A stretch of 64,000 nt of DNA from Rhodopseudomonas palustris (GCF_034479375.1 NZ_CP140155.1:1922001-1986000), one strand, 5' to 3'. Shown: positions 18,009 to 26,968, numbered from the stretch's first letter. Notes: generated by a model from the letters alone, not told the origin. A program made the numbers and translations.

Positions 18009-19343
18009 TCAGCGTTCGCGGAGCGCCTCGTCGCGCAGGGTGCGGGCGGGTTTGATCAGATAATCCAGCACCGATTTCTTGCCGGTGAGAATTTCGACCG
18101 TGGCCACCATGCCCGGAATGATCGGCAGCGGCTGTTCGTTGGTACCGAGATGGTTCTTCTCGGTCCGCACCATCACCCGGTAGAAGGTCTCGCCGCGCTC
18201 GTTCTTGTCGCCCTTGTCGTCGGTGATGGTATCGGCGCTGATCCGCTCGACGCGTCCGTGCAGCGATCCGTAGACCGATGAATCGTAGGCGCTCAGCTTG
18301 ACCACCGCCTCGTGGTCGGGGCGGATGAAGGCGATGTCCTGCGGCCGGATGCGGCCTTCGACCAGCAGCGTGTCGTCGAGCGGCACGATTTCCATCAGGC
18401 TTGCGCCGGGCGCGACCACCGCCCCGATCGTGGTGATATTGAGCTTGTTGACGACGCCGTGGACCGGCGAGCGCAATTCGGTGCGACGGACACGATCCTT
18501 CGCCGATTTGATGTTCTCGTCGAGCACGGCGAGATCGCCGCGGGATTTGGCGAGATCGTCCTCGGCCTGCGCACGAAACGCCGTCGTGATGTTGAGCCGG
18601 CGCGACCGCGCCTCCTGCACCGCCGCCTCGGTCTTGACGATGCTCGCCTGCACCACCGCGAGCTGGCCGCGCATGTCGGTGGCCTGTCGATCGGCCCGCA
18701 GCATCTCGATTTCCGGGACGACCTTTTGTTCATAGAGCCTGCGCGTCAAGGCGATCTCGCGGTTGAGTAGCGCGAGCGTTTCGGAAAAGCGCTTCTCGCT
18801 GGCGCGCAGTTCGTCGATCTCCTTCGTCTTCTGGATCTCCTGCTGCTGGACGACGTCGACGTCCTGCACGAGCTTGCGGACGTGAGCCTCGAACACCAGA
18901 CGCTCGGCCTCCACCGCGCGCGGCGCGACCTGCACCAGTTCGCTGGGAAAGGCGACTCCGGTACGGCCTTCGGTCTCGGCCTCGAGCCTCAGAACCCGCG
19001 CCGCCATCGCGCCGCGGCGTTCGCGAATCTCGCCGAATTGTGCGGCGAAGTTGGTGTCTTCGATCCGCGCCAGCGGCTGATCCTTGTCGACGATCGCGCC
19101 TTCCTGGACCAGCAATTCGGCGATGATGCCACCTTCGAGCGACTGCACCACCTGGGTCTGCCGCGACGGCACGACCTTGCCGTTGCCGCGCTTGACCTCG
19201 TCGAGCACGGCGAAATGCGCCCAGGTCAGAAAGGTAACGAACAGCGCCAGCGACGCGAACAGCAACATCCGCGCGGTCTTCGGCGTGCGCAACTCGGCCG
19301 CGGCGCGGACGTCGTTGGAGAAGGCGAAATCAGTTTGTGCCAT
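18009..19343 (-). CDS. HlyD/LapC-family type I secretion membrane fusion protein
   Basis: The 444-residue protein has a short cytoplasmic N-terminus, one transmembrane helix at about 26-46 (LLFASLALFVTFLTWAHF), then a biotinyl-lipoyl-like segment (QVVQSLEGGIIAELLVQEG), a long alpha-hairpin coiled coil at about 95-290, the second lipoyl half (RSPVHGVVNKLNI) and a beta-barrel domain ending in the C-terminal segment typical of the family (PGMVATVEILTGKKSVLDYLIKP is split over its last 40 residues). It bridges the inner-membrane ABC transporter and the TolC-like channel. Its start lies 9 bases after the stop of the ABC gene, so the two are co-transcribed. The likely cargo is the giant adhesin encoded downstream. 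Confidence 0.93.
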   Translation of the reverse strand: MAQTDFAFSNDVRAAAELRTPKTARMLLFASLALFVTFLTWAHFAVLDEVKRGNGKVVPSRQTQVVQSLEGGIIAELLVQEGAIVDKDQPLARIEDTNFAAQFGEIRERRGAMAARVLRLEAETEGRTGVAFPSELVQVAPRAVEAERLVFEAHVRKLVQDVDVVQQQEIQKTKEIDELRASEKRFSETLALLNREIALTRRLYEQKVVPEIEMLRADRQATDMRGQLAVVQASIVKTEAAVQEARSRRLNITTAFRAQAEDDLAKSRGDLAVLDENIKSAKDRVRRTELRSPVHGVVNKLNITTIGAVVAPGASLMEIVPLDDTLLVEGRIRPQDIAFIRPDHEAVVKLSAYDSSVYGSLHGRVERISADTITDDKGDKNERGETFYRVMVRTEKNHLGTNEQPLPIIPGMVATVEILTGKKSVLDYLIKPARTLRDEALRER

Positions 19344-19352
19344 GACCAGCCC

Positions 19353-21554
19353 TCACCCGCGCGCGGCGGCTGCCGGGGCCGCCGTCGGTTGCGGCCGCAG
19401 CTTGGTCAGAACCTGTTCGGTCGGGCCGTCGGCGACGATCCTGCCCTGCTCGAAAACCAGGATGCGATCGACCAGCGACAGCAGCGAAGGCCGGTGCGTC
19501 GAGACGATGATGGTCATCTCGCCGTTCGCGAGTGTCTTCAACCGTTCGAGGAATTCGCCTTCGCTGCGCACGTCGAAATGCGCTGTCGGCTCGTCGAGGA
19601 ACAACACACGCGGCTTGCGGATCAGCACGCGGGCCAGACCGATCGCCTGCTTCTGGCCGCCGGACAGGCTGCGGCCGCCCTCGGCGATCATCATGTCGTA
19701 GCCCTCCGGATGACCGGCGATGAAGGTCTCGACGCCGGCCAGCCGCGAGGCTTCGAGCACTTCCGCGTCGGTCGCGCCGGAGCGGCCCAGCGTGATGTTG
19801 TCGCGCAGCTTGCCGTAGAACAGATCGGTGTCCTGCAGCACGAACCCGATGCCGGCGCGCAGATCGGCCGGGTCGTACTGACGGATGTCGATGCCGTCGA
19901 TCAGGATGGTGCCTTCGCCCGGCGGATAGAACGCGGTGGCGAGCCGGCCGACCGTGGTCTTGCCCGAGCCGACACGCCCGATGATGCCGATCTTCTCGCC
20001 AGGCCGGATCTGGAACGAGACGTTGTCGAGCGCCTTGGCCTGGCTGTTGGGGTACGAGAAGCTGACGTTCTTGAACTGGATCGCGCCCTGCTTGATCTCG
20101 CGGGCGACGTAGATCTTCTCCGGCGGCCGTTCACGCTCCAGCGACATCAGCCGGTCGATCGAGCGCAGCGCCGAACTCGTCTGCGTGGCACGCGTCATCA
20201 CCCCGGCGATGCCCGCGATCGGTCCCAGCACGCGGCCTGCCAGCATGTTGGCTGCAACCAGCGCGCCGACCGACAGCTTGCCGTCGAGGATCAGGAACAC
20301 GCCGACCACCACCAGCAGCAGGCTGCAGAGCTGGCTGGCGACGCTCGCCGCGGTCATCGCCAGCGAGGCCCAGAACTGCACGTCCTCGCTGGAGCGCGCC
20401 GTCGCCGCGACCGAACGTTCCCACACCGTCTGCACCCGGCTCTCGCCGGCCACGGCGCGGACGGTCTCGATGCCGTTCAGCGACTCGACCAGAATGCCAT
20501 GGCGGGCCGCCGACTCCGCCTGCATCCGCCGCATTGCCTTGTCGAGCGGACGCTGGATCAGCAGGCCGACGATGATCATCACCGGCAGCATCGCCAGCGG
20601 AATCCAGCCGAGCGGTCCGGCGATCATGAACAGCACCGCGATGAACAGGATCGCGAACAGCATGTCGGTGGCCGACACCACGGTGCCGGAGGTGAAGAAC
20701 TCCCGCACCGAGTCGAAGTCGCGCATCTGGTTGGCGAGGATGCCGACCGAGGGCGGGCGCTTGTCCATCTTCAGCGCCATCACGTGCTCGAAGATCCGGG
20801 CCGCCAGAACGACGTCGATCTTCTTGCCGGTCATGTCGATGATCCGGCTGCGCACCACCTTGAGCAGGAAATCGAACGCGATCGCGAGCCCAAGGCCGAT
20901 GCCGAGCGCGACCAGCGACGGGATCGCACCATTCGGGATCACGCGGTCGTACACGCTCATCGTGAACAGCGGCGCCGCCAGCGCCAGGATGTTGACGATG
21001 AAGGCGGCGATCGCGACGTGCGCATAGTTGGCCCCGAACCGGCCGACCACCGACCAGAACCAGTGCGACTTCGGCAGATCGCCGCTCGCCACCGCCCGCG
21101 GATCGGCGACCGTCGCCGGCCTCACGAAGTAAGCGAAGCCGGAATATTGCGCGGCGACGGCCTCGAGACGCTCCGCGGCCTGGGCATCGCCGTGCGACGG
21201 ATCGACCACGACCAGCCGCCCGGCGCCATCGATGCTCAGCAGGATCCGGGTCGAACCGTCGTGCAGCATCAGCACGCAGGGCAGCACCAGCGCCGGAATG
21301 TCCTGCAGCGGACGCTCTATGAGCTGGGCTTCGAGCCCGGCGCGCTGCGCTGCGCGCTCGTAGAGACCGACAGTGAGAATGCCACGTTCGAGCGGCAGGC
21401 CGGACAACAGCGCACTGCGGCTGAGCGCGCGTCCGTGATGCGAGGCGAGAAACAGCAGACTGTCGCTCAACGGATCCGGGTGCGACGCCAGCGCGCTCGG
21501 GGGCGTCGTGGACGAAGCTCCAGTGAGATCGAAGTCTGAGGACTGAATATTCAC
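19353..21554 (-). CDS. Type I secretion ABC transporter with inactive C39-like domain (LapB/RaxB type)
   Basis: The 733-residue exporter begins with GTG at 21554 (MNIQSSDFDL). Residues about 30-150 are a C39 peptidase-like domain without the catalytic cysteine, as found in transporters for RTX and Lap adhesins. About 170-450 is the six-helix transmembrane domain, and about 490-733 the ATPase with Walker A GRVGSGKTT (near 525), signature LSGGQ (near 628) and Walker B VLFLDEP (near 650). It powers one-step export of a C-terminally signalled protein through HlyD and TolC. It is followed at 9 bases by the adaptor gene and preceded by the TolC-like gene 181 bases upstream. Export of the neighbouring adhesin is inferred from synteny. 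Confidence 0.93.
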   Translation of the reverse strand: MNIQSSDFDLTGASSTTPPSALASHPDPLSDSLLFLASHHGRALSRSALLSGLPLERGILTVGLYERAAQRAGLEAQLIERPLQDIPALVLPCVLMLHDGSTRILLSIDGAGRLVVVDPSHGDAQAAERLEAVAAQYSGFAYFVRPATVADPRAVASGDLPKSHWFWSVVGRFGANYAHVAIAAFIVNILALAAPLFTMSVYDRVIPNGAIPSLVALGIGLGLAIAFDFLLKVVRSRIIDMTGKKIDVVLAARIFEHVMALKMDKRPPSVGILANQMRDFDSVREFFTSGTVVSATDMLFAILFIAVLFMIAGPLGWIPLAMLPVMIIVGLLIQRPLDKAMRRMQAESAARHGILVESLNGIETVRAVAGESRVQTVWERSVAATARSSEDVQFWASLAMTAASVASQLCSLLLVVVGVFLILDGKLSVGALVAANMLAGRVLGPIAGIAGVMTRATQTSSALRSIDRLMSLERERPPEKIYVAREIKQGAIQFKNVSFSYPNSQAKALDNVSFQIRPGEKIGIIGRVGSGKTTVGRLATAFYPPGEGTILIDGIDIRQYDPADLRAGIGFVLQDTDLFYGKLRDNITLGRSGATDAEVLEASRLAGVETFIAGHPEGYDMMIAEGGRSLSGGQKQAIGLARVLIRKPRVLFLDEPTAHFDVRSEGEFLERLKTLANGEMTIIVSTHRPSLLSLVDRILVFEQGRIVADGPTEQVLTKLRPQPTAAPAAAARG

Positions 21555-21709
21555 CGACGCCTCGGGTTTCAGAGAGCCCGCCCCACAAGGCTCTCGCCAG
21601 CACGATTGCTGTTGATTTGTATTAGCCGAAAATCTGCATTTACCAGCCGTAACCTACGTCGTCTGCGTAACGAACTGATGTTAGGGTAAACTGCGGCGTT
21701 CCGCCGGGC

Positions 21710-21730
21710 GGCAGGCTAAGCGCGCCTGCC
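21710..21730 (-). terminator. Hairpin after the TolC-like gene
   Basis: Inverted repeat ggcaggc / gcctgcc with a 7-base loop lies 5 bases past the TolC stop at 21736. It has no U-run, so it may be an attenuator or incomplete terminator between tolC and the transporter genes. Confidence 0.35.
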
Positions 21731-21735
21731 GGTCG

Positions 21736-23307
21736 TTACTTCGCGGCTGACGCGTTGCGACCATAAGTCCCGGCGGCAACGAACAGCGCGCTGCTCTCGG
21801 CAACCTCGTGCGAAGCCCAGCGATCGTCGAAATTGATCACGGTCGGCAGCTTCGGCGGCCCGTTGAAATAGAACCCGAACAGTTGCACAGGCGGCACCGT
21901 GCTGAGCGGCTCCGGACCGGGCGACGGAGCCGCCAGCCGGATCGGCGCGAGCTTGTAGCCGATGAAGCCGCTCGGATGCACGTCGACCAGCTCGGTCTCG
22001 GGCGGATGGCCGGTTTTCAGATAGTTCAGCATCTGCCCCATCGTGGCGAGAAGCTGATAATCGGCGAACACCGCGACGCCGCGCGCCGAGATCAAGGACA
22101 CGTTGGCGTTGAAATACTGGTTCTGCGAGTTGAGCAGGTCGATCAGCGTGCGCTGGCCGAGCTCGTATTCCTTGTTGTAGGCGATGAAGGTGCGGCGCGC
22201 GGCCTCGACATCGCGCACCAGCGCGGCGACTCGATCATTTGTGATGGTCCGCGCCGCCCAGGCCTTGTCGATCGACTCGAGCGCATCACGCTGCAGGCGA
22301 GCCTGGCGCTGCTGCTGCTCGATCATCCGCTGCGCGGCTTCTTCCCGCCGCCAGCTGCTCTGACCGCCGTTGAAGATGTCCCAGGATGCCACCAGCTTGC
22401 CGCTGACCTGATCGTACTGATTGTTGTAGAGGATCGACTCCTTGCCGCGCGACGCCCGCCCTTCCAGCGACAACGTCGGCAGGAACGCGCCGGTGGTGGC
22501 GTCGAAGCCGCGCTTCGCCGCCACAACGTCGGCTCCGGCAGCGCGGAGCGTCGGATTGAACTTGTAGGCGACGTCGAGCGATGCGGCCTTGTTCTTCGGC
22601 ATCTCCGGGAGGCGGCCGGGGAAGCGCAGATTGTACGGCTCTAGGCCGACGACCTTGCGGAATTTAGCGCGTGCGGTCTCGAGGCTGAGACGGAACTCCG
22701 CGGCCACGGCCTGTGCTGCGGCGACGCGTTCTTCGGCCTGCTGGGTGTCGCCCTCGCCGGCCCGTCCGCCTTCGAAACGCGCCAACACGTTCTTGCGCAG
22801 CTCGAGATGGACCCTGAGGTTCTGTTCGGCGAGCCCCACCAGCCGGGTATAGCGCACCACGTCGATATAAGCTTCGGCGGCGTCGAGTCCGATCAGCTCG
22901 GTGCGCTCCAGCACCCGAAATGCCGCGGCATCGACGCGGGCCGCCTGCCGCCACACTTCGTTGATCGAGGCAAATCCGTCGAACAGCAATTGCCGCACGA
23001 CGACGCCGGCCTGGCGCCCGCGCAGATAAACGTCGTTATTGAGCGGCTCCGGCGAGACGTATTGCTTCAGCATCTCCGGGCCGGCGCTGGCTTCGAGCCG
23101 GACCTGCGGTAGCAGCGTCCCCTGGCTCTGCCTCATCTCGGCTTCCGTCGCGCGCCGGTTGGCTGCCGCCTCGCCCACTCCAGGATTGGTCTTCACGGCC
23201 TGGTTGATGGCGTCCAAGATCGTGAACGGCTCCGCCGCAAAGGCGGCGGTACTGGAAACCAGACCGACAACGGCTGCAGCGAGAGCTATTTGAGCGATTT
23301 TGAACAT
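21736..23307 (-). CDS. TolC-family outer membrane efflux/secretion channel
   Basis: I place the start at ATG 23307 (MFKIAQIALAAAVVG), giving 523 residues with a normal signal peptide cut near AFAAE; an ATG 12 codons upstream at 23343 is in frame but adds an unlikely extension. The protein shows the internally duplicated TolC pattern of long alpha-helices separated by short beta strands: the first half holds VKTNPGVGEAAANRRATEAE and the second half FNPTLRAAGADVVAAKRG. The C-terminus carries about 90 extra residues rich in Pro (PGPEPLSTVPPVQLFGFYF) beyond the core. It supplies the outer-membrane pore for the type I system encoded just downstream. The first gene of the adhesin locus, it probably has its promoter in the 23308-23716 gap. 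Confidence 0.9.
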   Translation of the reverse strand: MFKIAQIALAAAVVGLVSSTAAFAAEPFTILDAINQAVKTNPGVGEAAANRRATEAEMRQSQGTLLPQVRLEASAGPEMLKQYVSPEPLNNDVYLRGRQAGVVVRQLLFDGFASINEVWRQAARVDAAAFRVLERTELIGLDAAEAYIDVVRYTRLVGLAEQNLRVHLELRKNVLARFEGGRAGEGDTQQAEERVAAAQAVAAEFRLSLETARAKFRKVVGLEPYNLRFPGRLPEMPKNKAASLDVAYKFNPTLRAAGADVVAAKRGFDATTGAFLPTLSLEGRASRGKESILYNNQYDQVSGKLVASWDIFNGGQSSWRREEAAQRMIEQQQRQARLQRDALESIDKAWAARTITNDRVAALVRDVEAARRTFIAYNKEYELGQRTLIDLLNSQNQYFNANVSLISARGVAVFADYQLLATMGQMLNYLKTGHPPETELVDVHPSGFIGYKLAPIRLAAPSPGPEPLSTVPPVQLFGFYFNGPPKLPTVINFDDRWASHEVAESSALFVAAGTYGRNASAAK

Positions 23308-23716
23308 GGAACCAGTGCTAACAATGTTGAAAACCGCACGCAAGTGGTGTGGCGATGAGGTGGCGAAATGAGGTCGAGGTGTGGCAGAATCGAGACTCGC
23401 CCCTTAACCATTTGAAATTCATAAGAGAATGCTGAACTCGGAAACTACCAGGGGATTTTGCATTCACCTCGAACGGGAAATTTTCGCGCAGGGGGCCTGG
23501 TCGGTTCCATTGGCGCAGCTTGTCCGCTCCCCGGCAGGGAAGCGAAAGATGCGGGAGCGGCTTCCCTAAGGATCAGACGCGGGGGCACTATCCGAAGGAG
23601 TATTCGCCGACGTGGCGACGGCGCGGTCGGCAAGGTCATTCTGACCGGCAAGGTGCCGCGCCGGATCGTCGGCGTGATGCAGCAGCAGAGCGGCTCTGTG
23701 ATTTCAATAAGATGAT
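23308..23716. other. Intergenic gap upstream of the adhesin export genes
   Basis: No gene is supported in these 409 bases. The part next to the TolC-like gene (about 23370-23460) is AT-richer, including ccttaaccatttgaaattcataag, and probably holds the promoter of the leftward secretion operon. The remainder, up to the tRNA, shows no repeat or coding pattern. Confidence 0.4.
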
Positions 23717-23802
23717 TGGTGGGGGAGGCAGGACTCGAACCTGCGAAGCCATAAGGCGGCTGATTTACAGTCAGCTCCCTTTGCCACTCGGGACACTCCC
23801 CC
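23717..23802 (-). tRNA. tRNA-Tyr (anticodon GTA)
   Basis: Read on the minus strand from 23802, the acceptor arm GGGGGAG pairs with CTCCCCC, the anticodon loop reads CTGTAAA (GTA), there is a long variable arm (class II) and a T-loop GGTTCGAGTCC. The CCA end is encoded (23717-23719). Confidence 0.97.
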
Positions 23803-24001
23803 GCCCGTGCCGCCGGCCGAACGCCTTTGGCAGGCAAAACCGGAACCGGACAGCCGCAGCGAGCCCGCGGGCGGGCCTGCAACGCGGCGCGGTTATGGGC
23901 GATGCGGCCCCCTCAAGTCAACCAATCACATGACAATTTCTTGGGCCAATAGGCGGCATGACCAAATTGCCTTGCGCGCGGCCGCGTGGGACAAGCGCGC
24001 G

Positions 24002-24823
24002 ATGAGTCCGAAAGAGCGAAATCCGCGGTTTCAGCGCCGCGACAATCTGGATCGCGGCCGACCGCAGGGATCGGGCGGGCGCCACGGCGCGCGCGAGCGT
24101 GATCCCGACGGTCCGGCGATCCTGTATGGCTGGCACACCGTCACCGCCGCGCTGGCCAATCCCGCGCGCCGCATCCGCAAGCTGTGGCTGACCGAGAACG
24201 CCGCGCGAAAGCTCGCCGACGAGAACATCGACACAAGGGTGACGCCCGAGATGGTGCGCCCCGGCGACATCGACCGGCGGCTCGGGCCGGACGCGGTGCA
24301 TCAGGGCATGCTGGCGGAAGCCGATCCGCTCGACTCGCCGCGGATCGACACCCTGCCCGAGGACGGCATCGTGTTGGTGCTCGACCAGATCACCGATCCG
24401 CACAATGTCGGCGCGATCATGCGCTCGGCCGCGGCGTTCGCCGTCAAGGCGATCGTCACCACCGCGCGGCACAGCCCGGAGGCGACCGGCGTGCTGGCGA
24501 AATCGGCCTCGGGCGCGCTGGAGCTGGTGCCGCTGGTGCTGGTGACCAACCTCGCCCGCGCGCTGACTGAGCTCGAGGACCGCGGCTTCCTCACCGTCGG
24601 GCTCGACAGCGAAGGCAGCGCCGACCTCGCCGCAGTCGAGCTGCGGCAACCGCTGGCGCTGGTGCTCGGCGCCGAGGGCAAGGGCCTGCGCCAGCTCACG
24701 CGCGAAACGTGTAGCGTCGTGGCGCGGCTCGACATGCCGGGCGCGATCAAGAGCCTCAACGTCTCCAACGCCGCCGCGCTGGCGCTGTATATCGGCGCCA
24801 GCCGGCTCGGGCTGATGCGCTGA
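24002..24823 (+). CDS. rlmB: 23S rRNA (guanosine-2'-O)-methyltransferase RlmB (TrmH/SpoU family)
   Basis: The 273-residue protein from ATG 24002 (MSPKERNPRF) has a basic disordered leader of about 40 residues, the SpoU substrate-binding domain starting at ILYGWHTVTAAL, and the SPOUT knot methyltransferase with motif 1 DPHNVGAIMRSAAAF, motif 2 LVLGAEGKGLRQLT and motif 3 IKSLNVSNAAALALY. RlmB methylates the 2'-OH of G2251 in the peptidyl-transferase loop of 23S rRNA using S-adenosylmethionine. The open frame extends upstream to 23807, but that part overlaps the tRNA-Tyr end region and lacks family similarity, so I chose the internal ATG. It faces the tRNA gene head to head. Confidence 0.93.
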   Translation: MSPKERNPRFQRRDNLDRGRPQGSGGRHGARERDPDGPAILYGWHTVTAALANPARRIRKLWLTENAARKLADENIDTRVTPEMVRPGDIDRRLGPDAVHQGMLAEADPLDSPRIDTLPEDGIVLVLDQITDPHNVGAIMRSAAAFAVKAIVTTARHSPEATGVLAKSASGALELVPLVLVTNLARALTELEDRGFLTVGLDSEGSADLAAVELRQPLALVLGAEGKGLRQLTRETCSVVARLDMPGAIKSLNVSNAAALALYIGASRLGLMR

Positions 24824-24836
24824 CGTGAAACGCGGA

Positions 24837-24864
24837 CGCCCGCCCGCATCGCTGCGGACGGGCG
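24837..24864. terminator. Bidirectional hairpin between rlmB and the convergent gene
   Basis: A 12-base stem with one mismatch (cgcccgcccgca / tgcggacgggcg) and a TCGC tetraloop lies 13 bases past the rlmB stop and 23 bases past the stop of the opposing gene. There is no clear U-run. Confidence 0.45.
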
Positions 24865-24887
24865 CCCTGCCCTCGCCCGAAAGGCGA

Positions 24888-25430
24888 TCAGTAATAGCGG
24901 CGCGGCGGCGCGTGATGGCGGTGATGGCTGCGCGGTCCGTGTGCATGGCGCGGCGCGCCGTAATGCCCGCGCATCATTGCGCGATGGTGCATGCCGTGGC
25001 GATGATGATGCCGGGCGTGGCGGCGGCCGTAGCTGTAGACCACCGGGCCCATCGCCGGCGCGCCGGCATATTGATGCGTCATCGCGTCGGCATAGACGCC
25101 GCCGGTGTAGGCCGAACCGGTGCGCCACACCGAGATGGCGCGGTTGTCGTAATACGGCGCCGGCGCGAAATTGCCCGGGCCGGTATAGGTCGGGCCCTGA
25201 TTGACGTAGTAATAGCGCGTCGGGTCCGGCAGTCGCTCGAACGCCGCGGAGCCGTAGCCATAACCGTAGCCGTAGTCATACGGCACATAGGCCGCGGAAC
25301 CGCAGCCGCTGACCGCGCCGCAGGGCGCGCAGGCGCCCGCGAACACGCCGCCGCCGCAAGCCAGCGCCGGCGCGGCGCTCACCGTCACGACGGCGATCGC
25401 CGCGACCAATCCCGACATCATCTGACGCAT
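24888..25430 (-). CDS. Secreted Tyr/His-rich protein of unknown function
   Basis: The product has 180 residues. AGAGAG lies a few bases before the ATG at 25430. A signal peptide (MSGLVAAIAVVTVSAAPALA) is followed by a Cys/Gly segment with four cysteines (ACGGG, ACAPCG, SGCGS), a Tyr/Gly-rich middle (YDYGYGYGYGS) and a strongly basic His/Arg C-terminus (RHARHHHRHGMHHR). Such composition suggests an envelope or metal-binding protein, but no domain was recognised. It is convergent with rlmB. The next gene on the same strand starts 61 bases upstream, so they may be co-transcribed. Confidence 0.75.
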   Translation of the reverse strand: MRQMMSGLVAAIAVVTVSAAPALACGGGVFAGACAPCGAVSGCGSAAYVPYDYGYGYGYGSAAFERLPDPTRYYYVNQGPTYTGPGNFAPAPYYDNRAISVWRTGSAYTGGVYADAMTHQYAGAPAMGPVVYSYGRRHARHHHRHGMHHRAMMRGHYGAPRHAHGPRSHHRHHAPPRRYY

Positions 25431-25491
25431 GTTACTCTCTCCTACAGGGCTCTTTTCTTGGTTGGTCTCGACGCGGCGCAGCTCGAAGGTC

Positions 25492-25986
25492 CTAGCCTCG
25501 CGGTCTGCGGTAGTTGGGCTCGACGGGCAGCCGCCCTCCGCCCTCGTCCAGCGGCGGCGCGATGATCACTTGCGGCGGATCCATCGGCAGCGGCGCTGCG
25601 GCGGGCTGCGGCGGACGCGATTCCACTTCCCAGGACTGGCGGAAACTCTCGGCCGGCTTCGGCAGCGGCCGGTTCGCCGGCGGCTCGATCTCGAGCCGGC
25701 CATAGCCGGGCAATCGATTCGAGCCGGGATAATAGTGCCCGACCTCGGGCAGGCGCACCGGGCGGCTGCCGTAGAAGGTCGGCTGCCGGTGCGTGCCGCG
25801 CTCCAGCCCCCAATCGCCCTCCACCACCGAATAGGACACGTCGCGGCCGTTGATGATGATCGGCACGCCGGGGCGGCCCGGAACGACGATGGCAAAGCCG
25901 CCGCTGTCGGCGAGCGCCGGCGCCGCGGTCAGGGACAGAAGCAGCATCGCCTGCGCGGCGCGCAGCGTGGGGCGTTTCATGGACAT
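25492..25986 (-). CDS. Secreted proline-rich hypothetical protein
   Basis: It encodes 164 residues from ATG 25986 (MSMKRPTLRA); ATG 25980 is an equally possible start. A signal peptide ends near ALADSGG. The mature protein starts with a conserved-looking segment (FAIVVPGRPGVPIIINGRD) and GSRPVRLPEVGHYYPG, then becomes Pro/Arg-rich and probably disordered. No known family or catalytic motif was recognised. The gene lies directly upstream of, and in the same direction as, the Tyr/His-rich secreted protein, which suggests a small envelope operon. Confidence 0.75.
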   Translation of the reverse strand: MSMKRPTLRAAQAMLLLSLTAAPALADSGGFAIVVPGRPGVPIIINGRDVSYSVVEGDWGLERGTHRQPTFYGSRPVRLPEVGHYYPGSNRLPGYGRLEIEPPANRPLPKPAESFRQSWEVESRPPQPAAAPLPMDPPQVIIAPPLDEGGGRLPVEPNYRRPRG

Positions 25987-26138
25987 GACCCGATGCTAGT
26001 CGAAAAGCTTGGCGGATGGGTTAAGGCGCGGCGGCGGACTTCCGACAACCCTAACGCACGTGCCGGAATCCGCGTTCCATCGGCGGTCGTGCCGAGCGAA
26101 TCGTTAACGGCGGCGCGCCCCGCGATGTCGAGGGAGAC

Positions 26139-26213
26139 TGGTGCCGGCGGAGAGGATCGAACTCCCGACCTTCGGTTTACAAAACCGCTGCACTACCGCT
26201 GTGCTACGCCGGC
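26139..26213 (-). tRNA. tRNA-Thr (anticodon TGT)
   Basis: On the minus strand from 26213, acceptor GCCGGCG pairs with CGCCGGC; the anticodon arm reads GCGGTTTTGTAAACCG with anticodon TGT; the T-arm has GGGAGTTCGATCC. The CCA end is encoded at 26139-26141. Confidence 0.97.
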
Positions 26214-26363
26214 ATCGCCACGGGGGCGCGAGACAGCTAGCAGTGCGGGCGGGTCGGGACAAGTGTGCCGCCCGATTTTGCGGCCCCGGCGAGGCGGTGC
26301 CCGCGCGTCCGCCGTCGTCGCGGATCATCGGGAACGGATTGCTTCCCAGCGCTTTGAACGTGC

Positions 26364-26480
26364 ATGAGCGACAAATTCGACGACCCGAGCCGCAAGGGCA
26401 ACGAGCCCGCTCCGCTGCTGATGATCGCCGTCGCGGTGATCCCGCTGCTCGGCGTCGCGGCCTGGATGCTGTTCGGCTGA
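26364..26480 (+). CDS. 38-residue single-pass membrane protein
   Basis: The short frame from ATG 26364 starts with a polar segment (MSDKFDDPSRKGNEPAP) followed by one hydrophobic helix LLMIAVAVIPLLGVAAWML and stops at 26480. Charged N-terminus plus a single helix fits a small inner-membrane protein. It is not recognised as a known family. Two further tiny membrane proteins lie on the opposite strand within 350 bases. Confidence 0.55.
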   Translation: MSDKFDDPSRKGNEPAPLLMIAVAVIPLLGVAAWMLFG

Positions 26481-26516
26481 CGCTGGGGCGCGTCCCCGAG
26501 GCCGCCTCGGCGAGCG

Positions 26517-26630
26517 CTAGCGCCGCGATGCGAGCGCTGCGGCGATGCGGCCCTGCACCACGACGCCGAGCCAGATCACCAGCGTGGACAGCGCGGCGGC
26601 GGCAATCACCAGAACATCGATCTGAGGCAT
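26517..26630 (-). CDS. 37-residue single-pass membrane protein
   Basis: ATG at 26630 is preceded by AGAGGAC at a suitable distance. The product starts MPQIDVLVIAAAALSTLVIW, a single membrane helix, and ends with a short basic tail (ALASRR). An in-frame extension upstream to 26714 is Pro/Arg-rich and unlikely. The function is unknown. It lies 96 bases downstream of another tiny membrane protein on the same strand. Confidence 0.55.
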   Translation of the reverse strand: MPQIDVLVIAAAALSTLVIWLGVVVQGRIAAALASRR

Positions 26631-26726
26631 GGGAATAGTCCTCTGTGGGCGTGCGGGCGATATCCGCACGCCCGGCCCCGGCCGGCCTTGATGCCGGTCA
26701 ATCGTCGCGGCCATCGCCGGCCGACG

Positions 26727-26834
26727 TCAAAGCCAGCGGGCGAGCACGGCGAGGTTGACCGCGCAGGCCAGCAGCAGCGCCAGGATCAGGCCGATCGGCA
26801 TCCCGTCGATGCGGGTTTTGGAGATCGTCGTCAT
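26727..26834 (-). CDS. 35-residue single-pass membrane protein
   Basis: From ATG 26834 the frame gives MTTISKTRIDGMPIG, then the hydrophobic helix LILALLLACAVNLAVLARWL, then stop. The basic N-terminus favours an N-in orientation. No family is recognised. Another frame over the same bases lacks hydrophobic character and was rejected. The evidence is composition only. Confidence 0.5.
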   Translation of the reverse strand: MTTISKTRIDGMPIGLILALLLACAVNLAVLARWL

Positions 26835-26945
26835 GGCCGGAACATCGGGCGATTCTAGTTGCGGAGTCCCGGGCGATATTTTTCGCGGGATTTAACACTC
26901 GTTAACCTTCGATTCCCGCCGCCGGAGCCGTTCCCCTGACGGCAG

Positions 26946-26968
26946 AAGGCCGGCGCGAGGCCGGCCTT
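26946..26968 (-). terminator. Intrinsic terminator-like hairpin after the outer-membrane barrel gene
   Basis: Perfect 9-bp stem aaggccggc / gccggcctt with a 5-base loop, 38 bases past the stop at 27006. It is the strongest hairpin in this gap. Confidence 0.55.

Noticed and set aside
18882..21539. 885-codon plus-strand frame
   Set aside because: Antisense to the ABC transporter and HlyD genes, both of which have all family motifs.
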